Origin: Soonwooa sp032078105
GTDB taxonomy: Bacteria > Bacteroidota > Bacteroidia > Flavobacteriales > Weeksellaceae
Reading direction: 5' to 3'
NCBI GenBank assembly: GCA_046269235.1
Contig: JBJZOS010000001.1
Location: 1-64,000, forward strand
Length of the DNA stretch: 64,000 bases
The translations under genes and the position numbers were made by a program. The notes under the pieces were generated by a model. That model was given only the letters and a program-made list of their open reading frames with translations, made no database searches and was not told where the DNA came from. How positions within the stretch are numbered: position 1 is the first letter of the stretch; each line of letters starts with the position of its first letter. This document shows positions 44,976-52,840 of this stretch, piece by piece.

Positions 44976-45779
44976 ATGGCTAAAAAAAATATTTTTACAG
45001 ACTCTTTTGGGAATATCTATGTCCTCAAACGTTTTATAATTTTTATACTAGGTTTGGTGTCGTATCGCCGTTTTAATGGTTTTAATAAACTAAAAATTAC
45101 AGGTTCCGAAAACCTTGTTGATTTACCAAAGACCAATGTGCTTTTTGTGTCTAACCACCAAACTTATTTCGCTGACGTTGCTGCAATGTATCATGCATTT
45201 TGTTCGGTTAATAACGGATATCTTAACACCATCAAAAATCCAATTTATCTATTAAATCCCAAAGTTGACTTCTACTATGTTGCTGCGGAAGAAACGATGA
45301 ATAAAGGACTTCTTGCAAGAATTTTTAAAATAGCAGGTGCGGTCACTGTTAAAAGAACTTGGCGCGCCGAAGGGCAAAATATTAATCGAATGGTCGATAT
45401 GAGCGAAGTTGAAAACATCATGAAAGCCTTGGATAATGGTTGGGTCATTACTTTTCCGCAAGGGACAACTTCTGCTTTTGCGCAGGGAAGAAAAGGGACG
45501 GCTAGGTTGGTTAAAAATCAAAGACCAATTGTTATTCCGATAAAAATAAATGGTTTTCGTAGAGCTTTTGACAAAAAAGGTTTGAAAATAAAAGTCACTG
45601 GCATCAAGCCAACTTTGGAGTTTAAGCCTGCTTTGGATATCGATTACGACAATGAGTCGCCTGCAGAGATTCTTGATAAAATAATGCATGCAATAGAGCA
45701 AACGCCCGAACATAATCTACTCCACGAGTATGATGAAGAACTAAAAGCGCAAAAAGCTAAAGACGATTCTAATGTTTAA
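44976..45779 (+). CDS. 1-acyl-sn-glycerol-3-phosphate acyltransferase (PlsC family)
   Basis: The 267-residue protein has the lysophospholipid acyltransferase motifs: NHQTYFADVA (the H-x4-D catalytic pair) and the FPQGTTSAFAQG block, a variant of FPEGTRS, about 155-166. A membrane-associated helix (FIIFILGLVSYRRF) lies near the N-terminus. It should acylate lysophosphatidic acid or another lyso-lipid at the inner membrane. The Q in place of E in FPEGTRS is unusual, since the glutamate binds the substrate phosphate; this points to a different acceptor lipid. It is closed by a terminator. Confidence 0.85.
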   Translation: MAKKNIFTDSFGNIYVLKRFIIFILGLVSYRRFNGFNKLKITGSENLVDLPKTNVLFVSNHQTYFADVAAMYHAFCSVNNGYLNTIKNPIYLLNPKVDFYYVAAEETMNKGLLARIFKIAGAVTVKRTWRAEGQNINRMVDMSEVENIMKALDNGWVITFPQGTTSAFAQGRKGTARLVKNQRPIVIPIKINGFRRAFDKKGLKIKVTGIKPTLEFKPALDIDYDNESPAEILDKIMHAIEQTPEHNLLHEYDEELKAQKAKDDSNV

Positions 45780-45786
45780 TAAATCA

Positions 45787-45818
45787 AAAACCTTCGAAAC
45801 TTTTCGAAGGTTTTTTTA
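45787..45818 (+). terminator. Terminator after the acyltransferase gene
   Basis: AAACCTTCGAAA pairs with TTCGAAGGTTT around CTT, then Ts. Confidence 0.9.
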
Positions 45819-45878
45819 TTAATCTAAATACCTATTATTCGGTATGTTGCATTTGTGAATATATGTTTAGATTTACAT

Positions 45879-47771
45879 ATGTTCTCGTATAGTCGACTTT
45901 TTATATTTTTTTTAATTATCAGTTGTTCGTTTTTCTTCGGACAGCAAAAGTCGCGTGACACTTTTTTAATAAAAGGTGCCAACTGGGAGCAGATGGCAGA
46001 TTATGTGAGTTTTTTTGAGGATAAATCCCACAAGCTTTCCTTAGATGAAGTTTTGACATTAGAGCGTAATCATCAGTTTAGAAAAAAAGTGGAATATCGC
46101 GTGTTCAACAGTAGACATACAAGATCAGACTTTTGGTTTGTTCTCCCTATTAAAAATGTAAGCGATAAAGATTTGCAATTGGTGTGGAGTTTTTACAATA
46201 ACAATTTCAAGGTCGATTTTTATGATATCACGACAGCTCATAATGCGACATTAATAGCCCAAGTTTCGCCAGAGCAAATGGCTAGTGAAAGACCTTTTAA
46301 TTCGCGAGCTTTATGTCTGCCTTTTACTCTAAAACCAAAAGAATTCAAAAAAATTCTGGCTAAAATCGAAATTACAAATGCTAATCACATCTATTTTTTG
46401 TCGGACGTTACAACAGTAGAAGATATGTTATTTTGGGAGCAAAATTATGCCATGACAGTTGGGCAGTTTTTGGGATATCTTGGCTTTATGTTTTTATTTA
46501 ATATTTTTCTCTTTTTTATTTTAAAACAAGAGGTGCATTTATGGCATAGTTTCTATGTTTTCGCTATTATTTTATTTACACTCAATGAGAATATTGTAGA
46601 TGTTCTATTGCTGCCAAAGTGGCTTTATCATTTTCTGTTGAATTTTCCAAAGATGTTTTGGTTGCTAGTTTCGTTGATTTTTTGCATAAAAGTTTTTCAG
46701 TTATTTACCGATCAAAAAAGGAATTTTCCTAGATTATACAAGCTTCTTTTTTTCTGTAGAAATTTGATTATTGTTACGATTGTAATACAATTCTTATTGT
46801 GTATTTTTTTGAATGTACAAGACACAATCGCATACGAGTTTTCGATTTTTTCTGATGCTTTACTACTGGTTGTATCAATTTTGGTTTTCGTTTCAATAGT
46901 TTATCAATGCATTCGCGGCGATAAGAATAGCATCTATTTTCTATTAGCATCACTTTTTATTTCATTAGCATTTATCAATTATATGTTAGATGCAATATGG
47001 CAAATGCAGTTAATTTATTTTCAGCCAGGAAATATTTTGTTTGGTATGGTGGTGGAAGTTTCTCTTTTGACAGCAATTTTTATCGTAACAATTGTTAAAC
47101 AAAGTCGAGAGAATCGTAGAAAATTTGTTATGCAAAGTATTGAAAATCAAAATCTTTCAAAACAAATGCTTAACCTCCAAGAAGAAGAACGTAAAGAGAT
47201 TGCACAAGAGATACATGACGGTGTAGGAAGTCATTTATCAGGGTTGAAATTATATATTCAAAATATTTTTGAATCGAAAAAACCAATTGAAGAAGATGTT
47301 AAATCTGATATTTTAGGACAAATGAAAAGTATCTATGACGACCTAAGGAATATCAGTCATCAATTGATGCCCGCTTTTATAGAAGATAGCAAGATTAGCG
47401 ATCTGTTGAAGAATAAATTTGAACAATACCAAAGACAGTTCCCCGACATCAGATTTGGATTTCAGGAAAATATCGAAGGTGCAAAGCTGTCGCAAACAGA
47501 ACGTTTGCATACTTACAGAATCATTACTGCGCTTGTCGACAATGCCATCAAACATTCTGTATGTACAGAGATTAACTGCCAAATTTATTATGAAGACAAA
47601 CATCTAGAAATAACAGTGGAAGATAACGGAATTGGCTTTAATCCAGATTCAGATTTTTCGGGAATCGGAATAAGATCAGTAAAAAGCCGCGTCAATTATC
47701 TTACAGGTAGTATTAACATTGAAAGTAACAAAGATGGAAGCACATTTATTATAATAATCCCTACAAACTAA
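45879..47771 (+). CDS. Sensor histidine kinase with 7TMR-DISM input module
   Basis: An in-frame GTG at 45855 lies upstream, but the ATG at 45879 gives a clean signal peptide (MFSYSRLFIFFLIISCSFFF). The protein is 630 residues. About 25-180 is the periplasmic 7TMR-DISMED2 domain (beta-sandwich; SDFWFVLPIKNVSDKDLQLV). About 190-400 is the seven-helix 7TMR-DISM membrane region. A dimerisation region of the NarX-type (HisKA_3) has EERKEIAQEIHDGVGSHLSG, with the phosphorylated His. The HATPase part has LVDNAIKHS and EDNGIGFNPDSDF. It probably senses a carbohydrate or envelope signal. The response regulator starts 7 bases after its stop. Confidence 0.92.
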   Translation: MFSYSRLFIFFLIISCSFFFGQQKSRDTFLIKGANWEQMADYVSFFEDKSHKLSLDEVLTLERNHQFRKKVEYRVFNSRHTRSDFWFVLPIKNVSDKDLQLVWSFYNNNFKVDFYDITTAHNATLIAQVSPEQMASERPFNSRALCLPFTLKPKEFKKILAKIEITNANHIYFLSDVTTVEDMLFWEQNYAMTVGQFLGYLGFMFLFNIFLFFILKQEVHLWHSFYVFAIILFTLNENIVDVLLLPKWLYHFLLNFPKMFWLLVSLIFCIKVFQLFTDQKRNFPRLYKLLFFCRNLIIVTIVIQFLLCIFLNVQDTIAYEFSIFSDALLLVVSILVFVSIVYQCIRGDKNSIYFLLASLFISLAFINYMLDAIWQMQLIYFQPGNILFGMVVEVSLLTAIFIVTIVKQSRENRRKFVMQSIENQNLSKQMLNLQEEERKEIAQEIHDGVGSHLSGLKLYIQNIFESKKPIEEDVKSDILGQMKSIYDDLRNISHQLMPAFIEDSKISDLLKNKFEQYQRQFPDIRFGFQENIEGAKLSQTERLHTYRIITALVDNAIKHSVCTEINCQIYYEDKHLEITVEDNGIGFNPDSDFSGIGIRSVKSRVNYLTGSINIESNKDGSTFIIIIPTN

Positions 47772-47778
47772 TAAAAAC

Positions 47779-48378
47779 ATGAAACCCCAATTTATAATCG
47801 CCGATGATCATCCTATTCTCGTAAAGGGGATTAGCGATATTATTAAAGAACATCAACTTGGCGAAGTCATTGCCACTGCCAGTAATGGTCGAGAATTACT
47901 GCAAAAACTTAATTCTTATCATCCAACATTTATTATTTTGGATATTAATATGCCGGAGTTAAATGGGCTAGATGCCGCTCTAAAGATTAGAGAGTTATAT
48001 TCGAGAATTCCGATTATGGTGGTCAGCATGAACGAAGATTGGACCATTATTGAAAAATTAAAAAAAATAGGAGTCAATGGTTTTATTCCAAAATCTTTTG
48101 AAAATGAAGATTTGCAAACAGCCATTAGTCAGATCCTGAAAGGAGAAGATTATTTCCCAAATATTATTAATTCTAAGTTTTTTCAAAAAAAACAGTTAAG
48201 TCAGCGCGAAGTCGAAATCATAAAACTCATCATCGACGGGAAAAGTAGCCGCGAAATTGCAGAATTATTAAAGCTAAGCGTCTTTACCGTAGATACACAT
48301 CGCAAAAATATTGGAAGAAAAACAGGTGCTAAATCTGCTCTTCAACTCAGTAAAATCGATTTAAATGAGCATGTCTAG
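47779..48378 (+). CDS. NarL/LuxR-family response regulator
   Basis: The 199-residue regulator has a receiver domain (1-120) with acidic pocket IIADDHP, the phospho-acceptor Asp in IILDINMPELNG (about residue 54), Ser/Thr in MVVSMN, and Lys in FIPKSFE. The LuxR-type helix-turn-helix spans about 138-195 (LSQREVEIIKLIIDGKSSRE, then KLSVFTVDTHRKNIGRK). It is the cognate partner of the 7TMR-DISM kinase directly upstream. Its targets are not visible. Confidence 0.94.
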   Translation: MKPQFIIADDHPILVKGISDIIKEHQLGEVIATASNGRELLQKLNSYHPTFIILDINMPELNGLDAALKIRELYSRIPIMVVSMNEDWTIIEKLKKIGVNGFIPKSFENEDLQTAISQILKGEDYFPNIINSKFFQKKQLSQREVEIIKLIIDGKSSREIAELLKLSVFTVDTHRKNIGRKTGAKSALQLSKIDLNEHV

Positions 48379-48390
48379 ACTAATTTTTAG

Positions 48391-48398
48391 TACTTTTG
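48391..48398 (+). promoter_or_regulatory. Candidate -7 element (TACTTTTG) for mpl
   Basis: TACTTTTG matches TAnnTTTG and lies 18 bases before the chosen TTG start at 48417. An upstream in-frame TTG at 48396 falls inside this box, which argues against using it as the start. Confidence 0.5.
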
Positions 48399-48416
48399 TT
48401 TCAAATTAAAATTGAA

Positions 48417-49754
48417 TTGAAAACGCATTTTATTGCAATCGGAGGTAGTGCGATGCACAATTTAGCGATTGCGCTTAAAGATAAAGGATATCAAGTAACA
48501 GGTTCTGATGATGCTATTTTTGAACCATCACGGTCTAGGTTAGAAAAGAAAGAGATTCTTCCCGCAGAGTTGGGTTGGTTTCCACAAAAAATAACCTCTG
48601 ATATCGACGCTGTTATTTTAGGAATGCATGCGCACGCTGACAATCCAGAGTTAGCTAAAGCTAAAGAATTAGGACTTAAAATATATTCGTATCCCGAATT
48701 TTTGTACGAGCAATCCAAACAAAAAACGCGCGTTGTCATTGGCGGTTCTCATGGGAAGACGACTATTACATCTATGATTTTGCATGTTCTTAATTTTAAT
48801 AATAAGCATATCGATTATATGGTTGGTGCACAATTGGAAGGCTTCGATTGTATGGTGAAAATCACCGAAGATAATGATTTTATGATTTTGGAAGGCGACG
48901 AATATTTGTCTTCAACGCTAGATCCAAGGTCTAAATTTCTGTTGTATCAACCGAATATCGCACTTATTTCTGGGATTGCGTGGGATCATATCAACGTTTT
49001 CAAAACCTTTGACGATTATGTTGAGCAGTTCAGAAAATTCGTGGCGAGTATTACACCCGGCGGTGTTTTGGTTTATAACGAAGAAGATGCTGAAGTTGTA
49101 AAAGTTGTAGAATCTGCAGAAAATTATTTTAGAAAAATTCCTTACAAGACGCCAGACTACGAGGTTATTGACGATACAGTTTATTTAAAAACCGAAATGG
49201 GCGACATTCCGTTGTCGATTTTTGGAGCACATAATTTGTTAAATCTTGAAGGCGCGCGACATATTTGTCAACAATTGGGCATTATGGAAGAAGAATTTTA
49301 TGAAGCGATTATGAGTTTCAAAGGAGCTTCCAAGCGTTTAGAAAAAGTTGAACGTCTCGATGGCGGTACCTTATACAAAGATTTTGCGCATGCGCCAAGC
49401 AAGGTGAAAGCCGCTGTTAAAGCCTTTGTAGAGCAATTTCCCAACAAGACAAAACATGGATTTTTAGAACTTCACACCTACTCGAGTCTTAATCCGATTT
49501 TCTTGGAGCAGTACGACCATGCAATGGACGGATTGGACAATGCGGTGGTTTTTTACTCCGAAGACGCCCTGAAAATTAAAAGAATGGAAGCCATTTCTCC
49601 AGATTTTATCAAAGAAAAATTCAAAAATAAAAACCTAAAAGTTTTCACCAATGCCGAAGATCTTCATCATTATTGGTCGACTTTGGACAAGAAAGACGGC
49701 GTCTTTTTGATGATGAGTTCGGGTAATTTTGGAGGACTCGATTTAACAAAATAA
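48417..49754 (+). CDS. mpl: UDP-N-acetylmuramate:L-Ala-gamma-D-Glu-meso-DAP ligase (Mpl)
   Basis: Mpl reattaches recycled tripeptide to UDP-MurNAc for peptidoglycan recycling. The 445-residue product begins KTHFIAIGGSAMHNLAIALK and has the ATP-binding VVIGGSHGKTTITSMIL (GKT), the central LEGDEYLSSTLDPRSKFLLY and LINVEGARH-type sequence (NLLNLEGARHI), plus YKDFAHAPSKVKAAVKAF in the ligase domain. The TTG at 48417 is chosen because no ATG is near and because it starts the conserved N-terminus. It is followed by a long perfect terminator. Confidence 0.9.
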   Translation: MKTHFIAIGGSAMHNLAIALKDKGYQVTGSDDAIFEPSRSRLEKKEILPAELGWFPQKITSDIDAVILGMHAHADNPELAKAKELGLKIYSYPEFLYEQSKQKTRVVIGGSHGKTTITSMILHVLNFNNKHIDYMVGAQLEGFDCMVKITEDNDFMILEGDEYLSSTLDPRSKFLLYQPNIALISGIAWDHINVFKTFDDYVEQFRKFVASITPGGVLVYNEEDAEVVKVVESAENYFRKIPYKTPDYEVIDDTVYLKTEMGDIPLSIFGAHNLLNLEGARHICQQLGIMEEEFYEAIMSFKGASKRLEKVERLDGGTLYKDFAHAPSKVKAAVKAFVEQFPNKTKHGFLELHTYSSLNPIFLEQYDHAMDGLDNAVVFYSEDALKIKRMEAISPDFIKEKFKNKNLKVFTNAEDLHHYWSTLDKKDGVFLMMSSGNFGGLDLTK

Positions 49755-49775
49755 AATTTAAAATTAAAAATATTT

Positions 49776-49975
49776 GGGCGTGTCCCTCGTATTTTTTTTC
49801 TTGTCAAACCTCATAGGTTTTTAGAAACCTATGAGGTTTTCTTTTGCCAAAATTCTCGGGTCGGGCTCTTTGTTTCAATCTTTGAGCTTGGCGCTCGGAC
49901 GGCTCCGCTGCGCTCCGCCGCCTCACGCCAAGCCAAAGGATTTCCACGTCGATCCCTCACGCGAGAGGCGGTGAT
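49776..49975 (+). repeat. GC-rich dispersed intergenic element (copy A), terminator embedded
   Basis: The 49755-50169 gap holds no gene. At 49776 the motif GGGCGTGTC occurs, as also at 58167. The region 49862-49972 matches the minus strand of 32007-32104: CGCTCGGACGGCTCCGCTG, CGCTCCGCCGCCTCACGCCA, AAAGGAT, ATCCCTCACGCGA. The mpl terminator lies between the two parts. This is a member of the same non-coding family as copy B. Confidence 0.75.
49806..49845 (+). terminator. Terminator of mpl, perfect 15-bp inverted repeat
   Basis: AAACCTCATAGGTTT and AAACCTATGAGGTTT pair perfectly around TTAG, followed by T-rich sequence. It sits 52 bases after the mpl stop, inside the GC-rich element. Confidence 0.9.
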
Positions 49976-50085
49976 ATAAGACAAAAAGTCTTTCAGGATT
50001 TTAACCCTTGAAACACATTTTACTAAGTTGACCAAGCACAATATTGCGAAATCGTATTTAAACTAAATTTTATATAATTAAAAAG

Positions 50086-50135
50086 CATTAGTTCGAGTGG
50101 CGTTTTAAGAAATAATATCGAGAACTTCCCTTGAT
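50086..50135 (+). repeat. Short dispersed repeat (GCATTAGTTCGAG type)
   Basis: GCATTAGTTCGAGT is followed by TTAAGA and TATCGAGAACTT. A degenerate copy in the same orientation lies at 37485-37545. Elements of this kind are common in Chryseobacterium intergenic DNA as I remember them; their role is unknown. Confidence 0.6.
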
Positions 50136-50169
50136 CATCTTTTTGATAAAAAATCTTCTCGCTTTTATT

Positions 50170-50643
50170 CTAGCTACACAAGTCAGCAAAACGAGCTTCG
50201 GTGACAATTTGTAAATCCTTTGGATTTAGAATAATTTGCAAGCCACGCTTGCCAGCGCTTATGATAATGTCGTTTTCCAGAGATGCTATTTCTTCAATGT
50301 AAGTTGGGAAGTTTTTCTTCATACCGATTGGTGAGCATCCACCTCGGATATAGCCAGTTGTAGCCAATAGATCTTTAAGAGGAAGCATTTCACAGTTTTT
50401 GTTGCCTGATGCTTTTGCTAGCTTTTTGAAATCCAATTGTGCATCACCCGGAATAACGGCCACCAAAAAAGGATCTTTTTGACCTTTCAGAATTAAAGTT
50501 TTATAAATTTTGTCCGCCGAAATTCCTAAAGATTCTGCCACGTGTTCTGCACTAAGGTCATTTTCGTCAACCTCATATTCTCTTAGTTTGAAGGTGATGT
50601 TTTGCGATTCTAGAATCCTTACAGCATTTGTTTTCTTAGACAT
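50170..50643 (-). CDS. ybaK: Cys-tRNA(Pro)/Cys-tRNA(Cys) deacylase YbaK/EbsC
   Basis: This 157-residue protein matches the YbaK family. It has KTNAVRILESQNITFKLREY, then AESLGISADKIYKTLILKG with the conserved Lys, VAVIPGDAQLDFKKLAKA, GYIRGGCSPIGMKK (GGCSPxG), and ISAGKRGLQIILNPKDL. It edits mischarged Cys-tRNA(Pro) in trans. It follows the TonB receptor gene by 21 bases in the minus direction, so they may share a transcript. Confidence 0.93.
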   Translation of the reverse strand: MSKKTNAVRILESQNITFKLREYEVDENDLSAEHVAESLGISADKIYKTLILKGQKDPFLVAVIPGDAQLDFKKLAKASGNKNCEMLPLKDLLATTGYIRGGCSPIGMKKNFPTYIEEIASLENDIIISAGKRGLQIILNPKDLQIVTEARFADLCS

Positions 50644-50664
50644 GATTTTTAATAAAGACTAAAT

Positions 50665-52722
50665 TTAAAACTTTTTTTGTTTTAATTCCCATCTTACACC
50701 GACAAAACTTCGGATGCCTTGCATTGGCGCATAAGCATAAGTCGTGTCAAAAGTATAATGATTCGGGTTATTTTCTGCATCATCAACCTGCTGGTCAAAA
50801 GGATCATTTGGTCGCATAATTGGATGTTTTGGTCGGAAGTTCAAAAGGTTTTTTACGCCAGCATAGATTTCAAAATTCTTGAATTGCTTTCTTAGCTGTA
50901 TATTCGCCAATGTAAAAAACGGTGAATATTCTGGTCGAAAGTCATTTTCCAAAATAGGCAAACGCATCGGTCCATAAAATTGTCCTGTAACATCAACAAT
51001 CCAATTATATGAAAAATAATAACTCAAATTATAGATGCCACTCCATTTTGGAGCATGTAATTGTTGTGCTTTTTCATTGTTCGATTTTTGATAAACATCC
51101 ATGTAGGTAAGGCCTAGATTTACTTTTAATGGAGAAGACCAAAGAAGGTCTATATTTAATGACAAACCTTTAGAAATAGCATGACCTTCCAAGTTTGAAA
51201 AAGTAATTTTATCAGGATCTGTATCAAAATCACCGATAATTTTATTCGTGAAATAAGAGTAAAAACCAGACAAATCGATATTTATTTTAGAATCTCCAAT
51301 CGGAATTTTAGTTATATAATTAGCAAATGCGTTGTAGGATTCTTCGGGTTTTAGGTTTTCAGAAATCTCAACATCGCGAGAACCTGTCAAGGCGGCATGA
51401 TCTTCTGTGAAGACATGTACCACACGAAATCCTTTACCGAAACTCGCTCGTAAAGTGTGATTTTCGTTAGGGTTAAATTTCCAAGCCAGACGTGGTGAAT
51501 GGATCGCACCGTGTTGATTGTCATAATCTAGTCGATACGCGAGAAGTAAGGCATTCGATTTCGAAACTTGCCATTCGTCTTGTAGAAAAGCGCCGTAGAG
51601 ATTGCGGTTTTGTAACGATGAAGTCGCTAGATTGGCTTCTGTAGCAACGGTATTATCATCATAAGAAGTCAATTTCGTTGTAAAGCCAGAAGTTAATTGA
51701 TGTTTTCTTAACTTTTTCAACCATTGGATTTGACCGAAAAAGACTTGTTGTTCTGCCAAAAATGAGTTGTCGCCGTAATAAGAATCTTGATGATGATAAT
51801 TATAGGACCATAATGTTGTAATATTTTCGGTAGTTGGTAAGTCGTACAATGCAAAAGCTTCTACGCGGTTGGTATAGATACTTTCGCCATAGATTTGGTC
51901 GCTTCCGCGGTATTTTTTATCCCAATATAATTCACCTCCGAAACGATCTTCATAATAATATCGTAGTCCGAGACTTGATTTTTTGTGTTGTTTTCGGTTA
52001 AAATTCCATTTATTAAAAACAGAAATTCTGTGTTGTAAAGGTGTATCGGTAAAGTTATCTTTGTTAAGATCAATTCGATTTCCCAAATAAAAATGGTTGA
52101 CACTCAATAGACTCGATATCTTAGGATTAATTTTAAAGCTTGTCGCAAAATCGATATTTAGTTCTGCATCCGACGAGGAGGAATAGTCGAGACTTAATTT
52201 CGGGGAAGTTAACGGATTTTTTGTGATGACATTGATGATTCCGCCCATAGCTTCGGCGCCATAAGTTGCGTCCGCCGGACCTTTGATAACTTCAATACGA
52301 TCAACCAAATTGCTTGGTATTCCGCTAAGTCCGTATACCGTTGATAACGAGCTGACAATCGGCATTCCGTCGATAAGCATCAGTGTGTAAGGACCTTCCA
52401 TACCGTTGATGTGGATGTCACCGGTGTTGCATACAGAACAGTTAAGTTGAGGTTTGATACCATTAATCATCGCTACCGAGTCAAAAATATTATTGGCATT
52501 ACTTTTTCGTAAAAAAGTTGATGAATAAACCTCTATCGGTATAATACTATTCGTTTTCTTTTGAGGTCTTTGATGTTTAATAATGTTAACACCTTCTATT
52601 TTTTTAGAATTAAAAGTTGGGCTTACAGCCAATGTTTCATTATCTATTTGCAAACTATCAAGCTCTTGCGAGTTGTAAAAAGCCGATAAGCTAAGTGATA
52701 AAATTATATAAGTTTTAGTCAT
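50665..52722 (-). CDS. TonB-dependent receptor
   Basis: This 685-residue outer-membrane receptor has a short signal peptide (ILSLSLSAFYNSQ) and a plug domain of about 60-185 with NANNIFDSVAMINGIKPQ, NCSVCNTGDIHINGMEGPYT and VEVIKGPADATYGAEAMGG-like sequence (VIKGPADATYGAEAMGGIIN). The remaining 500 residues form the 22-strand barrel. It ends in WELKQKKF, not the usual aromatic terminal residue alone. The CSVC motif in the plug is noteworthy. Ligand unknown: no siderophore or sugar genes are adjacent. A possible operator lies upstream at 52734-52749. Confidence 0.92.
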   Translation of the reverse strand: MTKTYIILSLSLSAFYNSQELDSLQIDNETLAVSPTFNSKKIEGVNIIKHQRPQKKTNSIIPIEVYSSTFLRKSNANNIFDSVAMINGIKPQLNCSVCNTGDIHINGMEGPYTLMLIDGMPIVSSLSTVYGLSGIPSNLVDRIEVIKGPADATYGAEAMGGIINVITKNPLTSPKLSLDYSSSSDAELNIDFATSFKINPKISSLLSVNHFYLGNRIDLNKDNFTDTPLQHRISVFNKWNFNRKQHKKSSLGLRYYYEDRFGGELYWDKKYRGSDQIYGESIYTNRVEAFALYDLPTTENITTLWSYNYHHQDSYYGDNSFLAEQQVFFGQIQWLKKLRKHQLTSGFTTKLTSYDDNTVATEANLATSSLQNRNLYGAFLQDEWQVSKSNALLLAYRLDYDNQHGAIHSPRLAWKFNPNENHTLRASFGKGFRVVHVFTEDHAALTGSRDVEISENLKPEESYNAFANYITKIPIGDSKINIDLSGFYSYFTNKIIGDFDTDPDKITFSNLEGHAISKGLSLNIDLLWSSPLKVNLGLTYMDVYQKSNNEKAQQLHAPKWSGIYNLSYYFSYNWIVDVTGQFYGPMRLPILENDFRPEYSPFFTLANIQLRKQFKNFEIYAGVKNLLNFRPKHPIMRPNDPFDQQVDDAENNPNHYTFDTTYAYAPMQGIRSFVGVRWELKQKKF

Positions 52723-52733
52723 ATTATTTTAAA

Positions 52734-52756
52734 GTTAGACAAATCTAACAAATATA
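52734..52756 (-). promoter_or_regulatory. Promoter with an overlapping inverted repeat, TonB receptor
   Basis: GTTAGA-CAAA-TCTAAC is a perfect 6-bp inverted repeat at 52734-52749. On the minus strand two TAnnTTTG boxes overlap it or abut it: TAGATTTG (52747-52740) and TATATTTG (52756-52749). The ATG at 52722 is 12-27 bases downstream. The repeat is in the right place to be a repressor operator. Confidence 0.55.
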
Positions 52757-52787
52757 TTTCATTAAGACGAATTATTCGAAATTTTTA

Positions 52788-52821
52788 TTGCGTAAGAAGT
52801 GCTTGAAAATGACTAAATTTG
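52788..52821 (+). promoter_or_regulatory. Promoter of hmgA
   Basis: TTG at 52788-52790 and TAAATTTG at 52814-52821, separated by 23 bases, the upper end of the usual range. The ATG is at 52841. Confidence 0.5.
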
Positions 52822-52840
52822 AAAAAAGCCAAAAGAAAAA

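Noticed and set aside
48396..48416. Upstream TTG start of mpl
   Set aside because: The TTG is part of a good -7 promoter box, and family members start at the KTHFIAIGG segment.
49829..50041. 70-codon minus-strand frame over the GC-rich element copy A
   Set aside because: It covers a repeat and a terminator; the composition is that of the repeat.
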